A DNA stretch of 6,645 bases from an uncultured Carnobacterium sp. (GTDB taxonomy: Bacteria; Bacillota; Bacilli; Lactobacillales; Aerococcaceae). Shown one piece after another: positions 1-5,624 of this stretch; positions within the stretch are counted from its first letter, which is position 1; every line of letters starts with the position of its first letter. The position numbers and the translations under genes are program-made. The notes under the pieces are model-generated. The model did not search any database and was not told where the DNA came from. It saw only the letters and a program-made list of their open reading frames with translations. The stretch lies in the NCBI GenBank assembly GCA_937976325.1, contig CALJSD010000121.1, positions 1 to 6,645 of the forward strand. The letters are read 5' to 3'.

Positions 1-150
1 AAAAATTTGAAAATAAATTTGACTAGGAATTCGATTTTTAAAGTATTCAGTAAAATACGCCAAGAAAATGATAATAATATTTGTAGCTGTTACAAGTAAG
101 AACCTTTTAGAATGTAACAATAATGATGCATATTCTTTAATATTTTTCAT
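1..150 (-). CDS. N-terminal part of an unrecognised membrane protein, cut by the left window edge
   Basis: An open frame starts with ATG (complement of 148-150) and stays open for 50 codons to the window edge. It begins MKNIKEYASLLLHSKRF. A hydrophobic stretch at about residues 17-33 (containing TNIIIIFLAYF) follows a basic patch (H13, K15, R16), as in the first membrane helix of a transporter or permease with its N-terminus in the cytoplasm. A purine-rich AAGAAGAG lies 7 bases before this ATG and is a weak ribosome binding site. An in-frame ATG seven codons upstream (171) has no such site and would lie at the predicted transcription start. The gene lies 100 bases downstream of the Rgg-like regulator on the same strand, behind its own promoter-like sequence, so it is a plausible regulatory target (inference). 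A major-facilitator or ABC permease protein is possible, but 50 residues do not settle the family. Confidence 0.6.
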   Translation of the reverse strand, partial: MKNIKEYASLLLHSKRFLLVTATNIIIIFLAYFTEYFKNRIPSQIYFQIF

Positions 151-175
151 AAAATAACTCTTCTTTCTCATAAAG

Positions 176-206
176 ATTATATTTACAATTAGATATTACC
201 AGTAAT
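176..206 (-). promoter_or_regulatory. Promoter with a palindrome in the -35 position, in front of the left-edge membrane protein gene
   Basis: Read on the minus strand, a perfect -10 hexamer TATAAT is the complement of 176-181. It lies 26 bases before the ATG at 150, which puts the transcription start near 169. At the proper -35 distance (199-204) there is no TTGACA-like hexamer. Instead the palindrome ATTAC-CA-GTAAT (195-206, 5-base arms, 2-base centre) covers that position. A perfect -10 with a missing -35 and a dyad in its place is the usual look of an activator-dependent or tightly repressed promoter. The adjacent Rgg-like protein is the obvious candidate to bind it, which is inference. 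The region is very AT-rich, so chance -10 matches are common. Confidence 0.42.
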
Positions 207-222
207 TTTTAAAAAATATTAT

Positions 223-235
223 AATGTAATCAAAT
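223..235 (+). repeat. Left copy of a 13-base inverted repeat flanking the regulator gene
   Basis: AATGTAATCAAAT is found here, and its exact reverse complement ATTTGATTACATT lies at 1133-1145. The identity stops at both ends, so it is exactly 13 bases. This copy sits just after the regulator's stop codon and upstream of the palindrome-bearing promoter. It may be a regulator binding site; chance in AT-rich DNA cannot be excluded. Confidence 0.5.
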
Positions 236-250
236 TTATAGATAAAAAAC

Positions 251-1111
251 TTAAGTATTCTCTTCCGTAAACTTCTTCAATACTTTCTGATGTTCAATTG
301 CTTTTGAAATATCATTCATGAAATAGAAATATTCAATACACTTTTTACATAAATTTTCTCCTTCATCTCTATTTTTTGTACCAATTAAATAGAGTCCTTT
401 AAAAAATTTACATTGATTTTTTTCATAATATAATTCTATATTATTTAATTGCTTTTCAATAATGTCTATTACTTCTATTGCAGAATTAAAATTTTTATCC
501 TTCAAATCTGCATAACAAACATTCAATAAAATTCGAGAAAAAATCTCTGTATAATTTTTATCTGAATAAAATAATTGACTCTTTCGATGAATCATTTTCA
601 CTAATTTGTGTCTCATATCTGGTGACATAAATCCTACAAAATTACCAAATAAACTTATTTCATATCGTCCACATTCGTCAACAGTTAGAATATACTGTAT
701 AATTTCTTGAATATCATGATGATTAAATGGAGTGTTAGAAAATTTATCAATATAAGCCTTCAATAGAATGACATTATGTTTATGTCGAATATTATTAGAT
801 TTTCTTTTTAATTCAATTTCCCGAGTTAATAATTCATTTAATAAGTACAAATCATTATTTACTACTGCAATAGATAAGTCTTTTAAAAAAGTAGATTGAT
901 TATTCTGAGTCTTATCTAAGAGTAATTCAAATTCAAAAAGTGAAATATTTAATCTATCTAATAGTTTTAATAAAGTTTGAAAAGAGATATCATTTTCACC
1001 ACGTTCAATTTTTGATAAATGATTTTTGGATAAAATTCCATCTGATAATTCGGATTGAGAAACTCCTTTTTCTTTTCTTAAAGTTTTTAGTAAATAACCG
1101 TATTGATTCAT
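251..1111 (-). CDS. Rgg/MutR-like helix-turn-helix transcription regulator
   Basis: The protein has 286 residues from the chosen start. Residues of about 5-62 form an XRE-type helix-turn-helix with the wording typical of Rgg proteins: YGYLLKTLRKEKGVSQSEL, then LSKIERGENDISFQTL and ISLFEFELL. The remaining 220 or so residues are helical and low in recognisable motifs, matching the TPR-like peptide-sensing domain of the Rgg (RRNPP) family, and the length is normal for it. Family members usually sense short imported peptides and activate or repress neighbouring genes; the ligand here is unknown. The frame can start at 1132, but ATG 1111 is preferred. It aligns with family N-termini (MNQYG, then LR.EKG.S), has a weak GTGGA site 9 bases upstream, and leaves a reasonable leader after the -10 at 1152-1157. 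The gene is more AT-rich than the core genes to its right, suggesting separate origin. It follows efp on the same strand but behind a terminator. No pheromone gene was found beside it. Confidence 0.88.
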   Translation of the reverse strand: MNQYGYLLKTLRKEKGVSQSELSDGILSKNHLSKIERGENDISFQTLLKLLDRLNISLFEFELLLDKTQNNQSTFLKDLSIAVVNNDLYLLNELLTREIELKRKSNNIRHKHNVILLKAYIDKFSNTPFNHHDIQEIIQYILTVDECGRYEISLFGNFVGFMSPDMRHKLVKMIHRKSQLFYSDKNYTEIFSRILLNVCYADLKDKNFNSAIEVIDIIEKQLNNIELYYEKNQCKFFKGLYLIGTKNRDEGENLCKKCIEYFYFMNDISKAIEHQKVLKKFTEENT

Positions 1112-1132
1112 AACTTCACATCCACTACTCAT

Positions 1133-1145
1133 ATTTGATTACATT
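1133..1145 (-). repeat. Right copy of the 13-base inverted repeat, at the regulator's transcription start
   Basis: ATTTGATTACATT on the plus strand is the exact reverse complement of 223-235. It lies immediately downstream of the predicted -10 of the regulator (1152-1157), covering the presumed transcription start. That is where an autoregulatory repressor would bind. It also overlaps the region just before the alternative start codon at 1132. Confidence 0.5.
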
Positions 1146-1151
1146 TTCATC

Positions 1152-1160
1152 ATTTTATCA
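1152..1160 (-). promoter_or_regulatory. Extended -10 promoter of the Rgg-like regulator gene
   Basis: On the minus strand TGATAAAAT (complement of 1152-1160) gives a TGn extension followed by TAAAAT, five of six matches to TATAAT. No good -35 hexamer lies 17 or 18 bases upstream. Transcription would start near 1145, just at the 13-base repeat copy 1133-1145, leaving about 34 bases of leader to ATG 1111. It lies between the efp terminator and the regulator, so the regulator is probably transcribed on its own. Confidence 0.42.
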
Positions 1161-1190
1161 CAAACAAAGGGAAATTCTATACCTATTTCG

Positions 1191-1226
1191 ATAAAAAGAT
1201 AACAGCTCGCAAATGCAAACTGTTAT
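1191..1226 (-). terminator. Rho-independent terminator after efp
   Basis: On the minus strand, starting 11 bases after the efp stop codon, ATAACAG (complement of 1220-1226) pairs with CTGTTAT (complement of 1199-1205). The 14-base loop contains a small inner GC/GC pairing. The hairpin is followed by CTTTTTAT (complement of 1191-1198). The stem is short but perfect and the U-tract is in the right place. It would end the truB-to-efp transcript and separate it from the regulator gene. Confidence 0.62.
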
Positions 1227-1237
1227 TCTTCATTTCA

Positions 1238-1801
1238 TTATTTAGTTGCACGACGTACGTATGTACCTTCTGAAGTGTTTACTTCTAAGTACTCGCCAGC
1301 TTCGATGAAGTCTGGAACGTTTACGACTAATCCTGTTTCCATTGTTGCTGGTTTACCAGAACCTGTAACTGTAGCACCTTTAATTGATGGTTGAGTTTCA
1401 GTAACTTGCAGTACAACTGTTGATGGTAATGAAACCCCAATTACTTCTGAACCGTAGAATTGGATTTTAACTTCCATGTTTTCTAGGATGTATTTTAATT
1501 CTTGTTCGATTGTTTCTTCAGGAATTTCGTATTGTTCGTATGTTTCTAAGTCCATGAATACTCCAACGCCATCTTGGCTGTATAAGTATTGAACATCTTT
1601 TGTATCGATGTGTGCACGTTCTACTTTTTCATCAGGACGCATAGTTGTATCTACTGTTGAACCGTTACGAACGTCACGGATTTTCATACGCATTACAGTG
1701 TTCCCTTTACCTGGTTTGTGGTGGCTAATTTCCAACACTTTAATTAATTTTCCATCAAGAATGAATGTCATTCCAGCTTTTAAATCACTTACGTTAATCA
1801 T
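1238..1801 (-). CDS. efp: Elongation factor P
   Basis: This cytoplasmic translation factor binds between the P and E sites of the ribosome and helps form peptide bonds at polyproline stretches. The 187-residue length and three-domain plan fit EF-P: an N-terminal KOW-like domain (residues 1-65), a central OB fold (about 66-130) and a C-terminal OB fold (about 131-187). The tip loop HHKPGKGN carries K32 at the position that is modified in the family; in Bacillus this is a 5-aminopentanol addition, and whether it is modified here is not visible. The C-terminal signature appears as VNVPDFIEAGEYLEVNTSEG, followed by YVRRA near the end. The start has a clear AAAGGAG site (1809-1815) 7 bases upstream. 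The gene lies 85 bases downstream of purB on the same strand. It has its own promoter-like sequence and a terminator behind it, so it can be expressed alone or by read-through. Confidence 0.97.
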   Translation of the reverse strand: MINVSDLKAGMTFILDGKLIKVLEISHHKPGKGNTVMRMKIRDVRNGSTVDTTMRPDEKVERAHIDTKDVQYLYSQDGVGVFMDLETYEQYEIPEETIEQELKYILENMEVKIQFYGSEVIGVSLPSTVVLQVTETQPSIKGATVTGSGKPATMETGLVVNVPDFIEAGEYLEVNTSEGTYVRRATK

Positions 1802-1834
1802 TTTCTGACTCCTTTTGTTAAATTTTACTTTCTA

Positions 1835-1843
1835 TTTATACCA
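1835..1843 (-). promoter_or_regulatory. Extended -10 promoter of efp
   Basis: On the minus strand TGGTATAAA (complement of 1835-1843) is a TGn extension plus TATAAA, five of six matches. No convincing -35 is present at 17-18 bases. The start of transcription would be near 1828, giving a leader of about 27 bases that contains the AAAGGAG ribosome binding site. This allows efp expression independent of the purB operon. Confidence 0.5.
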
Positions 1844-1851
1844 TATTTTTA

Positions 1852-1884
1852 TTGAAAATGCACTCTTTTCAGCATGTTTTTCAA
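1852..1884. repeat. Imperfect dyad between purB and efp
   Basis: TTGAAAA-TGC (1852-1861) can pair with GCA-[TGT]-TTTTCAA (1872-1884), with a 3-base bulge and a 10-base loop. It begins 2 bases after the purB stop codon on the transcribed strand. No U-tract follows in either direction, so it is at best a weak or leaky terminator or an mRNA-end hairpin. It also covers the -35 region of the efp promoter. Confidence 0.3.
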
Positions 1885-1886
1885 AA

Positions 1887-3182
1887 TTATAAGATTCCAA
1901 CGCGTTTAAAAATTAAATCTACATTCTTAATATGATAGTGATAATCAAACGCATCATCTAAATCTTCTTTACTTAAAGTAGCTGTAATTTCTGGTTGTTC
2001 TTCTAAAACAGCGCGGAATGGAAGTTTTTCGTCCCATGCTTTTGCTGTACATGGTTGCACTAAATCATATGCTTTTTCACGACTCATTCCTTTGTCGATC
2101 AGTTTTAACAACACACGTTGGCTATAGATAAGTCCAAATGTGGCATCCATATTGCGTAACATATTTTCTGGGAACACCGTCAAGTTTTTAACGATATTAC
2201 CGAAACGACGAAGCATATAGTTCAGTAAAATCGTGCTATCTGGAATAATGATGCGTTCAGCTGAAGAATGTGAAATATCACGTTCATGCCATAGGTTCAC
2301 ATTCTCATACGCTGTAACCATATGCCCTCTGATGACACGAGCTAGACCGGCCATGTTTTCAGAACCGATTGGATTGCGCTTATGAGGCATTGCAGAAGAA
2401 CCTTTTTGTCCTTTTGCAAAGAACTCTTCTACTTCACGAGTTTCAGATTTTTGAAGTCCACGGATTTCTGTCGCAAACTTCTCAATACTTGTCGCAATGA
2501 GTGCAATCGTAGAAATATAATCTGCGTGAAGATCACGAGGTAAGATTTGTGTAGAGATTTCTTGTGGTCGAATCCCAAGTTTTGCGCACACATATGCTTC
2601 CACTTCAGGAGAAATATTGGCAAACGTTCCAACGGCTCCACTAATCTTACCAGCTTCAACACCTTGTGCTGCGCGTTCGAAACGTTCGATATTGCGTTTC
2701 ATTTCTGAATACCATAAGGCTAACTTCAATCCGAAAGTGGTTGGTTCAGCATGAACTCCATGCGTTCTTCCCATACAAACTGTATCTTTATAGGCTAGTG
2801 CTTTTTCTTTAATGATTTCTAAGAAGTCTGCTAAGTCTTTACGTAAAATGTCATTAGCTTGTTTTAATTGATAGCCGTACGCTGTATCTACAACGTCCGT
2901 ACTTGTTAGGCCATAGTGAACCCATTTCTTTTCTTCTCCAAGACTTTCAGAAACACATCTTGTAAACGCAACGACATCATGTCTTGTTTCTTCTTCGATT
3001 TCTAAAATACGTTCAACTGTGAATTTCGCATTTTTACGAATCTTCTCTACGTCTTCTTTAGGGATTTCTCCTAGCTCAGCCCAAGCTTCATCGGCTAAGA
3101 TTTCTACTTCTAACCAACAGTTATAACGATTTTCATCAGACCAAATTTTCGCCATCTCTGGACGTGTGTAACGTGTAATCAT
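1887..3182 (-). CDS. purB: Adenylosuccinate lyase
   Basis: The enzyme catalyses two fumarate-releasing steps of purine synthesis: SAICAR to AICAR, and adenylosuccinate to AMP. It is a cytoplasmic homotetramer of the aspartase/fumarase superfamily. Its 431 residues match the short bacterial form. Visible motifs are TRHDV (around residue 68), HYGLTSTDVVDT (89-100), MGRTHGVHAEPTTFG (137-151, with the conserved T140-H141 pair) and the superfamily signature GSSAMPHKRNPIGSEN (261-276), which carries the flexible-loop catalytic serine. The start MITRYTRPEMAKIWSDENRY is the usual N-terminus. It has a perfect AGGAGG site (3188-3193) 5 bases upstream, overlapping the TAG stop of the acetyltransferase gene, so the two are probably translationally coupled. 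It is the last of the four tightly spaced genes. The other pur genes are not in the window. Confidence 0.97.
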   Translation of the reverse strand: MITRYTRPEMAKIWSDENRYNCWLEVEILADEAWAELGEIPKEDVEKIRKNAKFTVERILEIEEETRHDVVAFTRCVSESLGEEKKWVHYGLTSTDVVDTAYGYQLKQANDILRKDLADFLEIIKEKALAYKDTVCMGRTHGVHAEPTTFGLKLALWYSEMKRNIERFERAAQGVEAGKISGAVGTFANISPEVEAYVCAKLGIRPQEISTQILPRDLHADYISTIALIATSIEKFATEIRGLQKSETREVEEFFAKGQKGSSAMPHKRNPIGSENMAGLARVIRGHMVTAYENVNLWHERDISHSSAERIIIPDSTILLNYMLRRFGNIVKNLTVFPENMLRNMDATFGLIYSQRVLLKLIDKGMSREKAYDLVQPCTAKAWDEKLPFRAVLEEQPEITATLSKEDLDDAFDYHYHIKNVDLIFKRVGIL

Positions 3183-3187
3183 GATTT

Positions 3188-3193
3188 CCTCCT
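3188..3193 (-). promoter_or_regulatory. purB ribosome binding site overlapping the upstream stop codon
   Basis: The complement reads TAGGAGG, in which TAG (3192-3194) is the stop codon of the acetyltransferase gene and AGGAGG is the purB Shine-Dalgarno sequence, 5 bases before ATG 3182. Ribosomes ending the upstream gene are placed directly on the next start, a usual arrangement for coupled translation. Confidence 0.8.
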
Positions 3194-3623
3194 AATACAT
3201 TTCCATCGTAACATGTGAAATGCCAACAATGTCATACGGTTCTGAAACAACTTCAAATCCAAGTGACTCATATAATTTTACTAAATGCGCTTGAGCATGA
3301 ACTTCAATGACAGTATCCACAAACCACTCTTTACATACTTCTTTAGCGCGTTCTAACAATGCACGACCTTTTCCTTTGCCTCGGTATCGATTGTCAATTA
3401 ACACTCGACCAAGACGCACTTTATCCTTTTCAGGAATGATTCGTAAATAAGAAATGACTTCTCCATCATCATTCATCTCAAATAGATGCCATGATTTTTT
3501 ATCCGTATCGTCAATTTCTTGATAATTCAAATCCTGGCCGACAATAAAGGTTTCGATTCTGGCTTTGTAAATCGCAACAATCTCTTCCTTCGTTAGTTCA
3601 TCATAGTTCTTTAAATACCACAT
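3192..3623 (-). CDS. ElaA-like GNAT-family N-acetyltransferase
   Basis: The 143-residue protein is a single GNAT domain, expected to transfer an acetyl group from acetyl-CoA to an unknown substrate in the cytoplasm. The pattern is close to the ElaA group: RIETFIVGQDLNYQEIDDTD (22-41, usually R..VF..EQ..pY.E.D..D), then H46, then RLGRVLIDNRYRGKGKGRALLERA (70-93) with the acetyl-CoA loop R81-G-K-G-K-G86, AQAHLVKLYESLGFEV (110-125), and GISHVTMEMY at the end. No substrate has been firmly assigned to this group. It lies between ribF and purB with gaps of 6 and 9 bases in what looks like one operon. Its ribosome binding site (AGAGAGG, inside the last ribF codons) is weaker and further from the start than those of its neighbours, so it may depend on translation of ribF. 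Confidence 0.87.
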   Translation of the reverse strand: MWYLKNYDELTKEEIVAIYKARIETFIVGQDLNYQEIDDTDKKSWHLFEMNDDGEVISYLRIIPEKDKVRLGRVLIDNRYRGKGKGRALLERAKEVCKEWFVDTVIEVHAQAHLVKLYESLGFEVVSEPYDIVGISHVTMEMY

Positions 3624-3629
3624 CGAGAA

Positions 3630-4580
3630 TCAACCTCTCTTTGTTTTAAAATAATCTCTTGTATCTTGTTCGTCTTGTTTTAATTGAGCGATTAACGCAT
3701 CGATTCCGTCAAATTTCAATTCTGGTCTTAAATATTTTAACCATTTCACACGAACAGGAAGGTGATAAATATCTTTATCAAAATCGAGCAAGTTCACTTC
3801 AATCGTTACTTTATGAACATCATCAAAAGTTGGATTAATTCCTATCGATGCCATACCAGGAATCCATTTACCTTCCACAAACATTTCAACAACATACACT
3901 CCGTTTTTAAGGAGGAAAGTATCGTTAGAAACTTCGATATTGGCAGTTGGAAATCCAAGCATTCTACTACCTCGTCCAAAGCCGTGAACAACAACTCCAT
4001 CCATGATGTAGTCGTATCCTAACAAGTCGTTTGCTTGTTCGATATCACCTTGTAGCAATAAGTCCCGTACAGCAGTAGAACTAATCTTTCCACTCGAATT
4101 TTTTTGCTCATCAACTGTGATAATCTCAAAACGATTCGAAGCATACTTTGGTAGTAGTTCCATATTCGCAATATCCCGTTTCCCGTATGTGTAGTCAAAT
4201 CCAGCTACAACCACTTTCGCATTTAAATCCACGATGTATTGATCGACAAATTCTTGTGGTGTAAGTGCCCCAAACTCTTTTGTGAAATCTACAATATAAA
4301 AAATATCTACACCTAGTTCTTCTAATAATTCCTTTTTACGTTCTAGCGGTGAGACATATTGAATGCTTTCAGGATCTACATTTTGAAAAATAACAGAGGG
4401 ATGCTGATTAAAAGACATCACTGCTACTTTAAGCTCGCGTTCCTGGCCAACCCTTTTCGCCGTTGTAATCACTTCTTTGTGTCCCAAATGAATCCCATCA
4501 AAGAACCCCAAAGCAAGGACAATTGGTTCTTGAACAATACACTCTTTTTTGTAAGGGTGTGTTAACTCAATAGTTTGCAT
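3630..4580 (-). CDS. ribF: Bifunctional riboflavin kinase / FMN adenylyltransferase (FAD synthetase)
   Basis: The protein makes FMN from riboflavin and ATP, then FAD from FMN and ATP, in the cytoplasm. Its 316 residues fit the bifunctional form. The N-terminal nucleotidyltransferase domain (about 1-185) shows LALGFFDGIHLGHKEVI (22-38, with the HxGH motif H31-L-G-H34), AGFDYTYGK (126-134) and GKISSTAVRDLLLQGDI (164-180). The C-terminal kinase domain (about 186-310) shows VHGFGRGSRMLGFPTANIEV (198-217), with the PTAN metal/ATP motif at 211-214, then GINPTFD, LLDFDKDIY, and the LRPELKFDGIDAL segment. A strong AAAGGAG site (4587-4593) sits directly after the truB stop codon, 6 bases from ATG 4580. 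truB-ribF adjacency is a common Firmicute arrangement. No FMN riboswitch is seen before the gene. Confidence 0.96.
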   Translation of the reverse strand: MQTIELTHPYKKECIVQEPIVLALGFFDGIHLGHKEVITTAKRVGQERELKVAVMSFNQHPSVIFQNVDPESIQYVSPLERKKELLEELGVDIFYIVDFTKEFGALTPQEFVDQYIVDLNAKVVVAGFDYTYGKRDIANMELLPKYASNRFEIITVDEQKNSSGKISSTAVRDLLLQGDIEQANDLLGYDYIMDGVVVHGFGRGSRMLGFPTANIEVSNDTFLLKNGVYVVEMFVEGKWIPGMASIGINPTFDDVHKVTIEVNLLDFDKDIYHLPVRVKWLKYLRPELKFDGIDALIAQLKQDEQDTRDYFKTKRG

Positions 4581-4593
4581 TCTTCTCTCCTTT

Positions 4594-5496
4594 CTAAAAC
4601 ATTTTAATTGGTTTTAATAAATCTTTTTTCGTTGGATGAGGACCATAAATCGAAATAAGTTGGTCTTCATAATAACAAGCAGTCGGCACTTCAATCTGTG
4701 AAAATTCTGCTTTTGTTAAAATCGCACCATTTTTAAATCGAATAAATTCAACTTCGGTTAAATCCATACGCGGATAGTCTTCAAATACTAAATCAACAGG
4801 TTTAAGCGCTTCTTGAGCGCTATCGTTTTGAGCAAGCTCGTTAAGTTGTTCTAAGGTAATGCAATCGTCAGAATGGAAAGGACCACTTTTCACACGTGTT
4901 AATTGCGACATATGTGCTTCAACGCCCAATGCTTTCCCTAAATCAACAGAAAGTGTGCGCACATAAGTCCCTTTGCTGCAGCTCACTTCAAATTTCCACG
5001 ATTGTGTCTTCGTTTCACTATTGTAAACTGGTTCTGAAATACGTTTGAAGTCGTAAATCGTCGCCTTTCTAATAGGGCGCTCTACTTCTTCTCCTGCTCT
5101 GGCGTATTCATAAAGACGTTTTCCATTTACTTTCACCGCTGAATACATCGGTGGAATCTGAGTGATTTCTCCAATAAAGCTTTGCATTATTTCATCAATT
5201 TCGTGAACTGAAAAAGGAGTTTCGATAGGTGTCGTTGCAACAACTTTCCCGTGAGCATCTTCTGTTTCGGTAGAAAACCCTAATGTAATCTCACCTTGAT
5301 AGACTTTGTTGGCTTCATGAAGGTTCTCCACAACCTTAGTCGCTTTACCAACACAAATTGGTAACACTCCATCCACCTCAGGATCCAGCGTTCCAGAATG
5401 CCCGACTTTTTTCGTTTTCAATATTTTTCTAACTTTATAGACACAGTCAAACGACGTCATGCCTTTCTCTTTCCATAATGGAAGGATTCCGTCCAT
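4594..5496 (-). CDS. truB: tRNA pseudouridine(55) synthase TruB
   Basis: The enzyme isomerises U55 in the T-loop of tRNAs to pseudouridine. From ATG 5496 the protein has 300 residues, a normal length for the Firmicute form. It begins MDGILPLWKEKGMTSFDCV, as expected for the family. VGHSGTLDPEVDGVLPICVG holds the catalytic aspartate (D38 by this start). IPPMYSAVKVNGKRLYEYAR and SCSKGTYVRTLSVDLGKALG are the other family motifs, and the end holds a short PUA-like tail (GPHPTKKDLLKPIKMF). The frame also has an ATG at 5505, but the AAAGG site (5506-5510) abuts that codon with no spacer, whereas it is 9 bases from 5496. The later start is therefore chosen. It is the first gene of the truB-ribF-GNAT-purB run and is divergent from degV. 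Confidence 0.95.
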   Translation of the reverse strand: MDGILPLWKEKGMTSFDCVYKVRKILKTKKVGHSGTLDPEVDGVLPICVGKATKVVENLHEANKVYQGEITLGFSTETEDAHGKVVATTPIETPFSVHEIDEIMQSFIGEITQIPPMYSAVKVNGKRLYEYARAGEEVERPIRKATIYDFKRISEPVYNSETKTQSWKFEVSCSKGTYVRTLSVDLGKALGVEAHMSQLTRVKSGPFHSDDCITLEQLNELAQNDSAQEALKPVDLVFEDYPRMDLTEVEFIRFKNGAILTKAEFSQIEVPTACYYEDQLISIYGPHPTKKDLLKPIKMF

Positions 5497-5505
5497 CCCA
5501 TTCAT

Positions 5506-5510
5506 CCTTT
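5506..5510 (-). promoter_or_regulatory. truB ribosome binding site that decides the start
   Basis: The complement reads AAAGG, followed at once by ATGAATGGG and then ATG (5496). A ribosome bound here cannot use the abutting ATG 5505, because spacing of about 5-9 bases is needed. The site therefore supports initiation at 5496, three codons inside the longest frame. Confidence 0.6.
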
Positions 5511-5532
5511 CACGCTTTACATTTGCTTATTT

Positions 5533-5541
5533 ATTGTATCA
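5533..5541 (-). promoter_or_regulatory. Extended -10 promoter of the truB operon
   Basis: On the minus strand TGATACAAT (complement of 5533-5541) is a TGn extension with TACAAT, five of six matches to consensus. The hexamer at -35 spacing is a poor match (ATGTGG). Transcription would start near 5526, about 30 bases before ATG 5496. Because truB-ribF-GNAT-purB have no other obvious promoters, this probably drives all four. Confidence 0.52.
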
Positions 5542-5594
5542 TAATTCGCACTTTTCCACATAGATTATGAATATAGCTTTTTATGCGGTAAATA

Positions 5595-5603
5595 TGGTAA
5601 TAT
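5595..5603 (+). promoter_or_regulatory. Extended -10 promoter of degV
   Basis: TGGTAATAT (5595-5603) gives a TGn extension with TAATAT. An overlapping alternative is TATAGA at 5601-5606. No good -35 is seen for either. The start of transcription would be near 5610, inside the dyad at 5606-5619 and about 28 bases before ATG 5638. It lies about 55 bases from the divergent truB promoter. Confidence 0.42.
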
Positions 5604-5605
5604 AG

Positions 5606-5619
5606 ATAAGTAAACTTAT
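5606..5619. repeat. 14-base palindrome at the degV transcription start, candidate operator
   Basis: ATAAGT-AA-ACTTAT has perfect 6-base arms around a 2-base centre. It begins just after the predicted degV -10 (5598-5603) and ends before the ribosome binding site (5625-5629), the standard place for a repressor operator. It does not resemble the FabT box of streptococci as I recall it (TTTGA...TCAAA). No U-tract follows, so it is not a terminator. Confidence 0.4.
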
Positions 5620-5624
5620 TTGAT

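Noticed and set aside
68..157. A 29-codon plus-strand frame starting MIIIFVAVTSKN, considered as a small pheromone-like peptide next to the Rgg-like regulator.
   Set aside because: It is antisense to the better-supported partial membrane protein frame, has no ribosome binding site (CCAAGAAA before the ATG), and lacks the basic N-terminus and hydrophobic tail of SHP-type peptides.
207..255. A terminator after the regulator gene, suggested by T-runs near 241-248 and 205-216 on the minus strand.
   Set aside because: No stable GC-containing hairpin precedes either run; the only dyads are pure A/T or lack a loop.
1112..1132. N-terminal extension of the Rgg-like regulator (MSSGCEV).
   Set aside because: No ribosome binding site precedes ATG 1132, it lies about 13 bases from the predicted transcription start, and the extension is absent from the usual Rgg N-terminus.
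1608..1808. Plus-strand open frame of 66 codons opposite efp.
   Set aside because: It is a shadow of efp: there is no ribosome binding site of its own and no recognisable protein pattern.
2429..2662. Minus-strand open frame of 77 codons in another frame within purB.
   Set aside because: It lies wholly inside an unmistakable purB gene and shows no family pattern or translation signal.
3762..4022. Plus-strand open frame of 86 codons opposite ribF.
   Set aside because: It is an antisense shadow of the conserved riboflavin kinase domain.
4359..4565. Plus-strand open frame of 68 codons opposite the start of ribF.
   Set aside because: It is an antisense shadow of the nucleotidyltransferase domain with no start signal.
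4580..4700. An FMN riboswitch or other structured leader before ribF.
   Set aside because: ribF starts 13 bases after truB, leaving no room, and no conserved riboswitch sequence is visible.
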